From Aigarchaeota archaeon (GTDB lineage: Archaea > Thermoproteota > Nitrososphaeria_A > Caldarchaeales > Wolframiiraptoraceae): a stretch of 20,664 nucleotides of DNA. Where the stretch lies: contig JANXDQ010000016.1 of the NCBI GenBank assembly GCA_025059415.1, forward strand, positions 1-20,664, written 5' to 3'. Below are positions 6,711 through 14,014 of this stretch, piece after piece; position 1 is the stretch's first letter, and every line of letters begins with the position of its first letter. The position numbers and the translations under genes were made by a program. Under the pieces are notes generated by a model. It was not told the origin of the DNA. It did not search any database and saw only the letters and a list, made by a program, of their open reading frames with translations.

Positions 6711-7106
6711 GTGGTGGACGCCGAGAAGGTACCCTTTTCTTCCAGCATGAAGGGAAATGTGTGGGCGGCTATGTCGCATGGAGGGGAGGCCGACATCCTC
6801 AAAGAGATAGAGGAGGAGGTTAAGATACTACTCGGGGAAAAGAGGAATATAAGACTAGGAAAAGCGGTGATCTACTACTTCAGTCTGAAGCAGGACAGCG
6901 AATTGGGGAATATATTAGAAGCGATGAGGAAGGGAGACGTCGTTCTCGTATCATTCGAGGGCTCTGATTTGGAAAACATTAAGGAGAAAATATCTATGCT
7001 GGCTCGGAAATTGGGTGAGGCCGATGGCGAAATCTATTTCATCAAATGGCCAACACTTTTACTCGTGAAGAGGGATAATGTAGAGCTCAAAGTCCATCAC
7101 GGATAG
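6711..7106 (+). CDS. SepF-like (DUF552-type) small protein
   Basis: A protein of up to 131 residues with no signal peptide or membrane segment. An acidic helix (ADILKEIEEEVKILLGE) precedes a compact alpha/beta domain: LGNILEAMRKGDVVLVSFEGSDLE, the helix NIKEKISMLARKLGEADGEI, then YFIKWPTLLLVKRDNVELK. That order (helix, strand after a KGD turn, long helix ending in Gly, two closing strands) resembles SepF, which tethers FtsZ to the membrane in archaea and Gram-positives. The match is by pattern only. The amphipathic N-terminal helix that anchors SepF is not evident. The start is uncertain: GTG 6711 has AGGA eight bases upstream, while ATG 6747 and ATG 6771 would give shorter products. It is divergent from lsm and ends ten bases from the aCPSF1 stop codon. 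Confidence 0.75.
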   Translation: MVDAEKVPFSSSMKGNVWAAMSHGGEADILKEIEEEVKILLGEKRNIRLGKAVIYYFSLKQDSELGNILEAMRKGDVVLVSFEGSDLENIKEKISMLARKLGEADGEIYFIKWPTLLLVKRDNVELKVHHG

Positions 7107-7115
7107 GGAGCTGCA

Positions 7116-9041
7116 TTAGCTCTGCGTCTCCAGCGTAATTGACTCCAGATTTTGTGGGGTGTATATCCCAGTTCCCGGAAGTATTCTTGAGGCGCCTTTA
7201 GCTAAACCCATGACGGCGTCCGGTTCTCCGTGGACCAGAATTAATTTCTTAGGCTTGGGTTTAAGGATCTTGAGATAATTCAGGAGCTGTTGTCTACTTG
7301 AATGCCCCGAGAATCCATCCACCTTTGTTACCTCCAGTTTTACCGTTATGAGTTCCGTTCTCCCTTTTTCATTGATCATTGGAAATTCTCTGATGCCTTT
7401 TAGGAGTTTTCTTCCCAGCGTCCCCTCAACCTGATAGCTTACGAAGATTAACGTGTTTCTCTCATCAGCAGCAAATTCCTTGAGGTATGTTAGGATTGGG
7501 CCGCCCTCAAGCATCCCTGACGTCGCCATGACCATCAGCGGCTCACGTGTATTCAGAATCTCATCGCGTTGTTGCTGACTTCTAACCGCAGTGAAATATT
7601 CGCTCATAAAGACGTTTCCAAGTTCTTCCACCTTTCCAGCCAGCTCCTTTCCGAGGTAGTTTGGAAAGGCTGTGTGGATCGCGGTTGCCTCGATCACTAA
7701 TCCATCTAAGAATACTGGTACCTCTGGGATCATTTTAGAGGAAAAGAGGTGGTTCAGGACGAGCATTATCTCCTGAGCCCTGCCAACCGCGGGAACCGGT
7801 ATCAGGACTTTTCCACCGCGTTCAAGAGTCTGCTTGATGTAATTCGCTAATAACTGTTCGCTCTCCTCCCTCGTGAACTGCACCGGGGTGGAGCCGTAAG
7901 TGCTCTCCATTATGAGTGTTTCAGCCCTCGGGAACTTGCTCACCGCGGGGTCGAGGGTTCTACTGGCCTCGAACTTGAAGTCGCTGGTATAGATTACGTT
8001 GTGGAAGCCCTCGCCGATATGTATGTGGACTATCGCTGATCCGAGGATGTGTCCCGCGTTGTAGAATGTTATCCTTATGTCTGGTGTTATGTTGGTTACA
8101 ACGCCGTAGCTGAGTGGTACGGTGTACTGGATGGCGGTCCTCACATCATGCTCCGTATAGGGCGCGAAGATTCCCTCCTTTCCCGTCACGTTTATGAAGT
8201 CGAGATGCTGCATCAGCATGAGTGGTAATGTGGGCTCGGTGCAGTATACCGGACCCCTATAGTCGTATTTGAAGAGATATGGGACTATCCCCATGTGGTC
8301 GAGATGGGCGTGAGTTATGACGACGGCGTCAAGCTCGCTTATCAAGCCCTCCATCACGTCAAATCTTGGAAGCATTTCGATGTTCTTTGTACCGCTCGGC
8401 GAGAAGCCGCAGTCGAGTAGGATCTTGCTCTCATTGGTTTGTATGAGTATCGCGGATCTCCCCACCTGCATCCCTGATCCAAGTATCGTTGCCATGACAT
8501 CCGTGGTCTCAAAAACCTGGTTTCTGAAAACTTTCTCACCTATCTTCCTAAGAGCCTGTAGCCTCTCTTCCGGAAATCCATAAATTATGTTATTTGCCTT
8601 CTGGACCATCTTCGTCTGCATTGGTGGTTGTGTCTCGACCCGTATCACCCAGCCCGTGGCTGCCCCGATTTCCTTTACCTCATCATCGGATGGTGGTGGT
8701 ACCCCCGATGCTATCTCCACTACCACTTCTCCTATTAGGTCGTTGAATATCAGGCCCTGTACTCCCCTGATTCTCCTCCGGATTTCATCTTCGAAGACCT
8801 CTCTCGGCATCCGGATGGATTCATCAGGTCTTATCACTATCCTCTTCTTGATGAGCGTCACGAGGTCCTTAGCTATTTGGTCCCTATTCGAGAATACCTC
8901 GGGGTTGCGTGTGTAGATGGAGATCCTCGGCCCCTCGAATTCTATCTTGGTCACTCCGGACTCGATGGGGTTAACTACCGAGAAGTACCTCGCGATTTCA
9001 TGCCGCAGCCTATCCAGCGAGAAGAGTTCCTGTGAAGTCAT
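7116..9041 (-). CDS. aCPSF1/FttA, beta-CASP transcription-termination ribonuclease
   Basis: A 641-residue metallo-beta-lactamase/beta-CASP ribonuclease, the archaeal CPSF73 homologue (aCPSF1, FttA), which cleaves nascent RNA and terminates transcription. The N-terminal roughly 140 residues form the two KH-type RNA-binding regions. The catalytic domain starts at about residue 180; the zinc motif HAHLDHMG is at residues 244-251, GHILGSA, STYGSTPVQ, the Walker-like GFSGHSSRQQ and the C-terminal VHGEPDA motif follow in order. The ATG at 9041 is preferred, with AGGTGG about 14 bases upstream. An in-frame GTG at 9068 would add nine residues and overlap psmB. It directly follows psmB, a pairing also found in methanogens and Thermococcales (for example MJ1237-MJ1236), so this arrangement is old. 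Confidence 0.97.
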   Translation of the reverse strand: MTSQELFSLDRLRHEIARYFSVVNPIESGVTKIEFEGPRISIYTRNPEVFSNRDQIAKDLVTLIKKRIVIRPDESIRMPREVFEDEIRRRIRGVQGLIFNDLIGEVVVEIASGVPPPSDDEVKEIGAATGWVIRVETQPPMQTKMVQKANNIIYGFPEERLQALRKIGEKVFRNQVFETTDVMATILGSGMQVGRSAILIQTNESKILLDCGFSPSGTKNIEMLPRFDVMEGLISELDAVVITHAHLDHMGIVPYLFKYDYRGPVYCTEPTLPLMLMQHLDFINVTGKEGIFAPYTEHDVRTAIQYTVPLSYGVVTNITPDIRITFYNAGHILGSAIVHIHIGEGFHNVIYTSDFKFEASRTLDPAVSKFPRAETLIMESTYGSTPVQFTREESEQLLANYIKQTLERGGKVLIPVPAVGRAQEIMLVLNHLFSSKMIPEVPVFLDGLVIEATAIHTAFPNYLGKELAGKVEELGNVFMSEYFTAVRSQQQRDEILNTREPLMVMATSGMLEGGPILTYLKEFAADERNTLIFVSYQVEGTLGRKLLKGIREFPMINEKGRTELITVKLEVTKVDGFSGHSSRQQLLNYLKILKPKPKKLILVHGEPDAVMGLAKGASRILPGTGIYTPQNLESITLETQS

Positions 9042-9057
9042 GAGCGTGATAAACCAC

Positions 9058-9723
9058 CTAGTAAACACTCTTCACAAATTGCGCGTAAAGCGGCTTCTTC
9101 TCCTCAGGAGGAAGCTCCCTATACTTCCCCCCAACCTTTATGTATGCCACGTCAATGCTGTCCCCCGACCCTATGTCCCTCTGGATGGCCATGGCCACGG
9201 CCTTGAAGGCGAGCCTAGCCGCCTCCTCCACGGCCATGTCCTCGCGGTACTCGCTCTCGATCACGCCGTAGGCTATCGGCGACCCGGATCCCGTTGAGAG
9301 GATCTTTTCCTCCGTTAATGTGCCATAGAGATCTGCGTTGAAGAGGCGTGGCCCCCGCGAGTCCACTCCGGCTATGATTAACTGGGCCTCATAGGGGAAG
9401 TATCCGCGCCACCTAAACATCAGGTCCGCCGCTATTCTGGCGATCGCAGCGATCGTCATAGGTCTATTCCGGGCCACGGAATAATAATTTATATTGGCTC
9501 GGAGGTAGTCTATTATGTTCTGCGCATCGGCCACCCTCCCCGCGATCGTTATGGCCGCGTAATCGGCTAAGGGGAAAAGCTTCCTACACTTCCTATGAGC
9601 AACGAAGTAGCCGGCGGTGGCTCGGGTATCGGTTGCCAGGGCTACCCCATCCTTAACTACGAGTCCAACAGTCGTCGTACCTTTCTTAACGAGTTCATTA
9701 CCGAAATTCATGTTAGAGAACAT
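9058..9723 (-). CDS. psmB: 20S proteasome beta subunit
   Basis: A 221-residue beta subunit of the archaeal 20S proteasome, the threonine protease of the cytoplasmic degradation chamber. A short propeptide of 15 residues ends KKG, and cleavage between Gly15 and Thr16 would expose the catalytic Thr (TTTVG). The active-site partners are in register: Asp at mature position 17 (ATDTRATAG) and Lys at mature position 33 (KCRKLF). The GTGSGSP-type region appears as STGSGSPIAYG, and GSGDSIDVAYI closes the domain. The start is ATG 9723; Met5 is an alternative. The TAG stop lies 16 bases before the aCPSF1 ATG. A TATA-like stretch on the minus strand at 9781-9792 would give a leader of about 30 bases. 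Confidence 0.97.
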   Translation of the reverse strand: MFSNMNFGNELVKKGTTTVGLVVKDGVALATDTRATAGYFVAHRKCRKLFPLADYAAITIAGRVADAQNIIDYLRANINYYSVARNRPMTIAAIARIAADLMFRWRGYFPYEAQLIIAGVDSRGPRLFNADLYGTLTEEKILSTGSGSPIAYGVIESEYREDMAVEEAARLAFKAVAMAIQRDIGSGDSIDVAYIKVGGKYRELPPEEKKPLYAQFVKSVY

Positions 9724-9849
9724 TTGTCTTAAACACCTTGAAACGCTTTCAGGCTTTCTCCGCCTTCACAATTACACGGGGTTTAATAAAAAGTTTCTTT
9801 TGAAATTGGTCCCCCTCACGGGCCTTGAGACCCTAGCTCTGGGTAAATG

Positions 9850-9859
9850 CTTAATAAGG
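9850..9859 (+). promoter_or_regulatory. TATA-like box before the FKBP gene
   Basis: CTTAATAAGG lies about 35 bases before the ATG at 9890, inside the 166-base divergent region between psmB and the FKBP gene. It is placed to give a leader of only a few bases. Confidence 0.4.
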
Positions 9860-9889
9860 AAGTACTGCTGAAAATTTCTCCGAGCCTTT

Positions 9890-10618
9890 ATGTCCGATAA
9901 GAGTGCCGAGCCCGAGATCGTCCAACAGGTCATCAAGGAGGGAGACCTAGTCCTAGCGGATTACACTATTAGGATTAAGGAGACCGGGGAGCTCATTGAG
10001 ACGACTATGGAAAGCGTGGTCAAGGAGGAGGGACTACAGGTTTCCGGGAAATTTGAGCCGAGGCTCATCATTCCGGGTAGGGGCCTGATGCTGAAGGCCT
10101 TCGAGGAGCGGCTGATAGGAATGGCTCCCGGAGAGGAGAAGAGATTCGAAATACCACCTGAGAAGGCATTTGGCCCGAGAGATCCCTCCAAGATAAAAGT
10201 CATCCCCCTACGGAGGCTTAGAGATGTCGAGGGCCCGATTGTTATCGGGACCAGGCTCGTCGTCGATGGAAAGGAGGGGGTAGTTAGGAGCATAGGGTCG
10301 GGAAGAGTTCAAGTAGATTTCAACCCCTATCTCGCCGGAAAAACCCTTGACTGCTATGTCAAGGTCACCAAGATACTTACCGATAAATTGGAGAAGATCA
10401 AGGCGCTAATACACTACAGGATACCCGATGTAGAGGTTGAGAAATTCAAGGTCAAGACCACGAAGTCCTCGATCACGATTAGCGTACCCGATGAAGCCAT
10501 GTTACTCCCCACAATACAGGTTTCCAAGAGGGCCTTGGCCAGAGACTTGATGGAATATATTGAGGGAATTGAAAAAGTCGTATTCAATGAGGTCTTCACG
10601 AAGCTGGGATCTCAGTAG
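9890..10618 (+). CDS. FKBP-type peptidyl-prolyl cis-trans isomerase, long archaeal form
   Basis: A 242-residue cytoplasmic proline isomerase and likely chaperone of the SlyD-like FKBP family. The FKBP core is split: GDLVLADYTIRIKETGELIETT (residues 18-39), then PGRGLMLKAFEERLIGMAPGEEKRFEIPPEKAFG (about 63-96). An inserted flap domain follows (about 97-150: KVIPLRRL, GTRLVVDGKEGVVRSI, GRVQVDFNPYLAGKTL), after which the core resumes with a closing strand CYVKVTKI. A C-terminal domain of about 80 residues is typical of the long (26-30 kDa) archaeal FKBPs. The ATG at 9890 agrees with the conserved N-terminus. Its last seven bases overlap the end of the convergent metallophosphoesterase gene. Confidence 0.95.
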   Translation: MSDKSAEPEIVQQVIKEGDLVLADYTIRIKETGELIETTMESVVKEEGLQVSGKFEPRLIIPGRGLMLKAFEERLIGMAPGEEKRFEIPPEKAFGPRDPSKIKVIPLRRLRDVEGPIVIGTRLVVDGKEGVVRSIGSGRVQVDFNPYLAGKTLDCYVKVTKILTDKLEKIKALIHYRIPDVEVEKFKVKTTKSSITISVPDEAMLLPTIQVSKRALARDLMEYIEGIEKVVFNEVFTKLGSQ

Positions 10619-11268
10619 AGTGTTAGGAGCTCCGGCCTCACGAAATCACCGTCCACATCTATTATCGCGCAGAAGCCGTTTTTAGCCGGACCGGCATTCA
10701 CGACAACAGTTTTCCCAATACTAATTATCCCCCTCCCCTCATGTGCATGCCCAGTGCATACTAGAAGTGGTTGAACCCTCTCGATGAAACGCCTTATCGT
10801 GGTGCTTCCGATATGCTTGGCACCGGTAAAGTCGACCTCGGTGCCATGTGGCGGACTATGCGTTAAAAGTATAAGGGATTCCGGCGAGACACGAAATCGA
10901 TTTAAGACCTCTTCGAATTCGTCTTCCTCTAGCTCCGTTAGGGTTCCGAATTTTCCGCTACCCCCTCCAACCCCGATGAAGGAGTAGCCGGAGAAAAATT
11001 CGAGCCTTCCATTCAAGTTTATGGCGTTTAGCTTTTTGGGGCTCCACGTCAGGAGCTCCCGCGAATCGCAGTTTCCCGAGACGAAGAATATCGGGAGCCC
11101 AGCCCTCGAGATTATCCCCAGGATTTTCTCCGCCTCGCTTATGCCCCCGAAATGCGTTATGTCGCCGGCGATTAATATTAGGTCGGCACTAAGCGCCCTC
11201 GCCCTCCCCGGAATCATCTCAGCGCTCTCAACATTTTCATGAATATCACTTACTTGGAAGATCCTCAT
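10612..11268 (-). CDS. Calcineurin-like metallophosphoesterase
   Basis: A 218-residue phosphoesterase of the calcineurin-like superfamily, close in layout to small YfcE/MJ0936-like archaeal phosphodiesterases. The dimetal ligands are all visible: Asp8 and His10 (VSDIHEN), Asp36 (AGDITH), Asn in SGNCDS, His in LLTHSPPHGT, and the final GHAHEGRG pair. The residues bind two divalent metals that hydrolyse a phosphomonoester or diester; the substrate cannot be told from sequence. The ATG at 11268 directly precedes the first strand (MRIFQVSDIHE), as is usual. The gene converges on the FKBP gene with a seven-base overlap of coding ends. No terminator is seen between them. Confidence 0.94.
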   Translation of the reverse strand: MRIFQVSDIHENVESAEMIPGRARALSADLILIAGDITHFGGISEAEKILGIISRAGLPIFFVSGNCDSRELLTWSPKKLNAINLNGRLEFFSGYSFIGVGGGSGKFGTLTELEEDEFEEVLNRFRVSPESLILLTHSPPHGTEVDFTGAKHIGSTTIRRFIERVQPLLVCTGHAHEGRGIISIGKTVVVNAGPAKNGFCAIIDVDGDFVRPELLTLY

Positions 11269-11336
11269 GGTGATTTGAAGGATTCTTGGGGAAATTAAAA
11301 TCCTTTCCCGCCCAATCCTTTAAAATGTTAAATAAT

Positions 11337-11346
11337 GTTAAATTAA
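11337..11346 (+). promoter_or_regulatory. TATA-like box for tRNA-Leu
   Basis: GTTAAATTAA is centred about 36 bases upstream of the tRNA. It lies in an A+T-rich 109-base divergent region that also contains the element ATGTTAAAT twice (11325-11333 and 11335-11343). Confidence 0.4.
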
Positions 11347-11377
11347 GCCGTTACAGCGTCATGAATTCGGAGACAAA

Positions 11378-11493
11378 GCGGGGGTAGCCAAGCCTGGACA
11401 AAGGCGGCGGGCTTAAGAACCCACAAATGCTGGTCAGATAATTAAGAAACCCGCTCCCATAGGGGTTCCCGGGTTCGAATCCCGGCCCCCGCA
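11378..11493 (+). tRNA. tRNA-Leu(TAA) with intron at 37/38
   Basis: Acceptor GCGGGGG (11378-11384) pairs with CCCCCGC (11486-11492), discriminator A11493. The anticodon stem is GCGGG (11407-11411)/CCCGC (11450-11454), the loop after splicing is CTTAAGA with TAA at 11414-11416, and a long variable arm TCCCATAGGGGTT marks a class II (Leu) tRNA. The T arm is CCGGG-TTCGAAT-CCCGG. The mature length is 85 bases without CCA. Confidence 0.95.
11418..11448 (+). other. 31-base tRNA-Leu intron (canonical 37/38 site)
   Basis: CTTA (11412-11415) and TAAG (11443-11446) form a perfect 4-bp central helix. The bulges A11416-G11417/A11418 and A11447-A11448/A11449 mark the cuts. The inner helix is weak, so this is a relaxed bulge-helix-bulge. 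Confidence 0.85.
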
Positions 11494-11515
11494 TCAACGA
11501 ATATTGTAACTCATC

Positions 11516-11521
11516 TTTTTT
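11516..11521 (+). terminator. Poly-T tract after tRNA-Leu
   Basis: Six T residues lie 23 bases after the tRNA 3' end and shortly before the convergent rpiA stop codon. Such U-runs are sufficient for intrinsic termination in archaea. Confidence 0.4.
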
Positions 11522-11534
11522 ATTACTTTAGATT

Positions 11535-12248
11535 TCATGGGATCAGCTTTCTTCTCGAGACGTTGATGCGCTTTACCGAGCCGTCAGGATATCCGATAAC
11601 GATCAGATCCGCCATCTTGGTGAAGATCCCGGTCTCCAGGATTCCGGCAACCGATTTTAGTTTTTCGTGAATCATCTCCGGATCCCTAATTTCGCCGATC
11701 TCAACATCAGCGAGTATGTTACCGTTGTCGCTTATGAGGGGGCCCATTTTAGCGTTGCAGGTTCTAGGCCGGAGTCGCATGTTCCACGAGTCGAGGATGC
11801 GCTTCACATGGGGATACGAGTATTCCAGAACCTCTATTGGGATTGGGAAGTTGAGTACCTCCTTAAGCTTGAGGTGGTCGCCAAGGTATACTACCTTCTT
11901 AGCCGCTTGGGCGAGAACTTTCTCCCTCAGGAGAGCGCCGCCGCCCCCCTTTATCGCGTTTCCTTCATAGTCAACTTGATCGAAGCTGTCGATTACCAGA
12001 TCTGGGCTGGGCGCCTCATCCAGGATTGCTAGCTCCAGTTTGTATGATGTTAGTAGCTCTTTCGATTGGAGGGATGAGGGGATGAACCTCAGATGTAGAT
12101 TTTTACTCTCCATGAGCTTCTTAAGCTCCGGAAGGAGCTGCGCGACAGTCGTCCCGGATCCGTATCCTATGACCATGCCGTCCCTAATCTCCTTTAACAC
12201 CTCGGTTATCGCTGCCGCCCTCGCCCTTGATATCTCCTCGCCCTTCAT
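11535..12248 (-). CDS. rpiA: Ribose-5-phosphate isomerase A
   Basis: A 237-residue cytoplasmic enzyme that interconverts ribose 5-phosphate and ribulose 5-phosphate. Phosphate-binding GYGSGTT is near residues 28-34. The catalytic loop is IKGGGGALLREK, where Lys100 and Glu109 match the essential pair of E. coli RpiA. The usual DGADE motif reads DSFDQ here (residues 87-91): both aspartates (87, 90) are kept, but Gly, Ala and Glu are replaced. The length is normal. ATG at 12248 is preferred over the in-frame GTG one codon earlier. The first 65 bases overlap the end of the upstream small membrane-protein gene in another frame, so the two are probably cotranscribed and coupled. Confidence 0.95.
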   Translation of the reverse strand: MKGEEISRARAAAITEVLKEIRDGMVIGYGSGTTVAQLLPELKKLMESKNLHLRFIPSSLQSKELLTSYKLELAILDEAPSPDLVIDSFDQVDYEGNAIKGGGGALLREKVLAQAAKKVVYLGDHLKLKEVLNFPIPIEVLEYSYPHVKRILDSWNMRLRPRTCNAKMGPLISDNGNILADVEIGEIRDPEMIHEKLKSVAGILETGIFTKMADLIVIGYPDGSVKRINVSRRKLIP

Positions 12249-12501
12249 CACGAATTATCATCTCTATCTTGGATTTAATTTCTCTTAACTCATTTAGCAA
12301 TTCCCTTAAATCGGTTTCCCGTTTCTGCGATAGGATCTCTCTGAGCTTATTTAAGGAGTCCTCATCGAGGTTGGCCCCGATTTTGAGGGGCCGCTTAATC
12401 TCCGCCGATACCTTGAGATAGAGTTTGAGGAATACCGCGGTTGTGACCGCGAAGGCCGCGGCGATGGCTATGAAATGTAATTCCTCCAACGTCTCGATCA
12501 A
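12184..12501 (-). CDS. Small single-pass membrane protein with coiled coil
   Basis: A protein of up to 105 residues of unknown function. Residues 9-30 (FIAIAAAFAVTTAVFLKLYLK region) form one membrane segment, followed by a charged helix of about 45 residues with a coiled-coil look (LNKLREIL, LRELLNELREIKSKI). The last 20 residues are Gly/Asp/Lys-rich and lie in the overlap with rpiA, so they may be constrained by the other frame. The start is TTG 12501, 13 bases after the LysE stop; a second TTG at 12489 has GAGG ten bases upstream and may be the true start. It sits in the order exporter, this gene, rpiA, all on one strand. No family is recognised. Confidence 0.72.
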   Translation of the reverse strand: MIETLEELHFIAIAAAFAVTTAVFLKLYLKVSAEIKRPLKIGANLDEDSLNKLREILSQKRETDLRELLNELREIKSKIEMIIRDEGRGDIKGEGGSDNRGVKGD

Positions 12502-12513
12502 CCTCGATGTGGG

Positions 12514-13173
12514 TTATAAAGTTGCCATCGTCGATTCTAGGAGTATTATTCCGAGAATCACTATGAGGATGGCCAGGGAGAGCGAGATCAATGTTAGGTA
12601 GCGGGGCTTGAGGAGCCTGCTGCCGACCGCTGTAGCATAACCTGTGAATCCAAGCCATGCGTAATCAAGCCAGATATGAAAGATGAACATGATGAATATG
12701 CCGGTTAAGGCGCTTATCTTTATGGCCTCGGCGATCAGAGAGAGGCCTATCGTAAACCACCACATGATGAAATAGGGGTTTAGCGCCGTGAAGATTAGGC
12801 CCACCAAGAAGGCCGAAAAGAGGCCGGAGCCCCCAATAAATGCATTGACGCCGACGTGGCCGGCAATTTCCCCTCCGCTTCGAGAGAGATCCTTAATCGA
12901 GGATCTTAGCTGGAGCGCGCCAAACGCGATGAGCGCCGACGCCCCCAACAGCCCTATCGCGGCCCTCGCCAAGTGGTTGCCTAGGAAATTCCAGATACCG
13001 AATCCTATCGCCACCACTAAGGGAAGCTCAAAGGCCATGTGCCCAAGGGCGACCGCGAAGCCGGAGTATTTGCCGGACTTGATGGCGGAATTAATCGTCG
13101 CTAGGAAGAGGGGGCCGGGGGAGAGGGCACCCGAAGCCGAGACCGCGACCACCAAGAGGAAATACTCCAGCAA
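12514..13173 (-). CDS. LysE/RhtB-family transporter
   Basis: A 219-residue inner-membrane exporter of the LysE/RhtB superfamily, which moves amino acids or other small solutes out of the cell. Six hydrophobic segments are evident. The family signature ALSPGPLF is at residues 16-23, with the paired pattern SGKYSGFAVALGHMAFELPLV after it and LNPYFIMWW in the fourth segment. Many archaeal genomes carry this type; the substrate is not known. The start is TTG at 13173, supported by TTGAGGTC just upstream; no ATG fits the complete first membrane segment. It is first in a tight minus-strand group with the small membrane protein and rpiA (12-base gap). Confidence 0.93.
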   Translation of the reverse strand: MLEYFLLVVAVSASGALSPGPLFLATINSAIKSGKYSGFAVALGHMAFELPLVVAIGFGIWNFLGNHLARAAIGLLGASALIAFGALQLRSSIKDLSRSGGEIAGHVGVNAFIGGSGLFSAFLVGLIFTALNPYFIMWWFTIGLSLIAEAIKISALTGIFIMFIFHIWLDYAWLGFTGYATAVGSRLLKPRYLTLISLSLAILIVILGIILLESTMATL

Positions 13174-13239
13174 CAGACCTCAAGCAACATCCCATAAAGA
13201 CGGCGAATAAATTCTTTTTCGGCGATGCCCGATCTTAAG

Positions 13240-13249
13240 TTTTTATAAT
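13240..13249 (+). promoter_or_regulatory. TATA-like box for tRNA-His
   Basis: TTTTTATAAT is centred about 37 bases upstream of the tRNA 5' end, within the 108-base gap after the divergent LysE-family gene. Confidence 0.5.
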
Positions 13250-13281
13250 CGCCGGTAAAAACATCCACCGCCAAGGCAGCT

Positions 13282-13354
13282 GGCCGCGGTGAGGTAGCGG
13301 TTAGCCTTCCGGCCTGTGGAGCCGGATGCCTGGGTTCGAATCCCAGCCGCGGCC
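13282..13354 (+). tRNA. tRNA-His(GTG) with encoded G-1 and C73
   Basis: Acceptor GCCGCGG (13283-13289) pairs with CCGCGGC (13347-13353), extended by the histidine-specific G-1 (13282) opposite C73 (13354). D stem AGGT/GCCT, anticodon stem CCGGC/GCCGG around CTGTGGA with GTG at 13316-13318, T arm CTGGG-TTCGAAT-CCCAG. There is no intron. The three bases after C73 are CCA, the only tRNA here followed by CCA. Confidence 0.96.
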
Positions 13355-13459
13355 CCATTCATGGTTGATCGTTTCTCCACGCGTTCTCGGCATCCGCTTT
13401 GAAAAATCGTTGCCGTTCTGATTTGTAGCTTAATATCTCTGCGTAGAGGGCTTTGGGGC

Positions 13460-14002
13460 ATGAAGGTGTCGTCGATACTCCCTGTTGTGTTCCTGATCAT
13501 CGGATTGATTTCGGGGCTCGCCTTGGGCTCGGTCATCAACGTCCACACCGCGACCGTTGTCAGCGTCGTTGTGGAAACCAAGACCATTGAGTCGCGTGTT
13601 CCCGTCGAGAAGACGGTCACGATGACGACCACCGTAACCGCGACCGAGGCCACCTACAAAACTACCAGGAGCGCCGGCGCCACTTGTGCAATCTTCAAGG
13701 CCGCCAAAGATGTTTACGGGATGTCAGAAGAAGTGGTCCTGGTTCTGGAAAATAATTGCGACCACGTCTTGGTGCTTCCCAACGCGGCGCCTTGGATGAT
13801 AACCGGCGTCGCTGGCGAGGTCGTATTCTCACCGTTGGCGGCGCAGGTCATCACGGAAATTGGGCCAGGAGATGTGGTCGAGTGGACTTGGGCCCAGATA
13901 GATAACGATGGGGATCAGGTTCCGGCTGGGACGTATCGGGCGAGGCTTACGACGATAAACGCCGGCACATTCGTCGCCGAGTTTAAGATAATCGGGACAT
14001 AA
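13460..14002 (+). CDS. Secreted or membrane-anchored Ig-like protein (BsuPI-type fold)
   Basis: A 180-residue surface protein of unknown function. Residues 5-27 are hydrophobic (signal peptide or uncleaved anchor). They are followed by a Val/Thr-rich stalk of about 40 residues (VVETKTIESR, TVTMTTTVTATE) of the kind that spaces archaeal surface domains off the membrane and is often glycosylated. The C-terminal 105 residues form a beta-rich domain: SEEVVLVLENNCDHVLVLPN, a central PGDVVEWTWAQID and the closing VPAGTYRARLTT, which resembles the BsuPI (intracellular proteinase inhibitor) Ig-like domain. Two Cys (in TCAIFK and NNCDH) could form a disulphide. It stands alone after tRNA-His; a bidirectional terminator follows. 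Confidence 0.85.
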   Translation: MKVSSILPVVFLIIGLISGLALGSVINVHTATVVSVVVETKTIESRVPVEKTVTMTTTVTATEATYKTTRSAGATCAIFKAAKDVYGMSEEVVLVLENNCDHVLVLPNAAPWMITGVAGEVVFSPLAAQVITEIGPGDVVEWTWAQIDNDGDQVPAGTYRARLTTINAGTFVAEFKIIGT

Positions 14003-14014
14003 AATTCGAGTTAT

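Noticed and set aside
11325..11343. Direct repeat ATGTTAAAT twice, ten bases apart
   Set aside because: A possible operator between the metallophosphoesterase gene and tRNA-Leu, but the elements are short and A+T-rich in a promoter region, so they are more likely to be chance or part of box A.
12788..13210. Plus-strand open frame of 140 codons
   Set aside because: It is antisense to the LysE-family transporter, whose membrane segments and PGP signature are clear, and is Pro/Arg/Ala-rich without structure.
13243..13653. Minus-strand open frame covering tRNA-His and the surface-protein start
   Set aside because: It crosses a structured tRNA gene and the Thr codons of the stalk, which read as low-complexity Val/Thr in the antisense frame.
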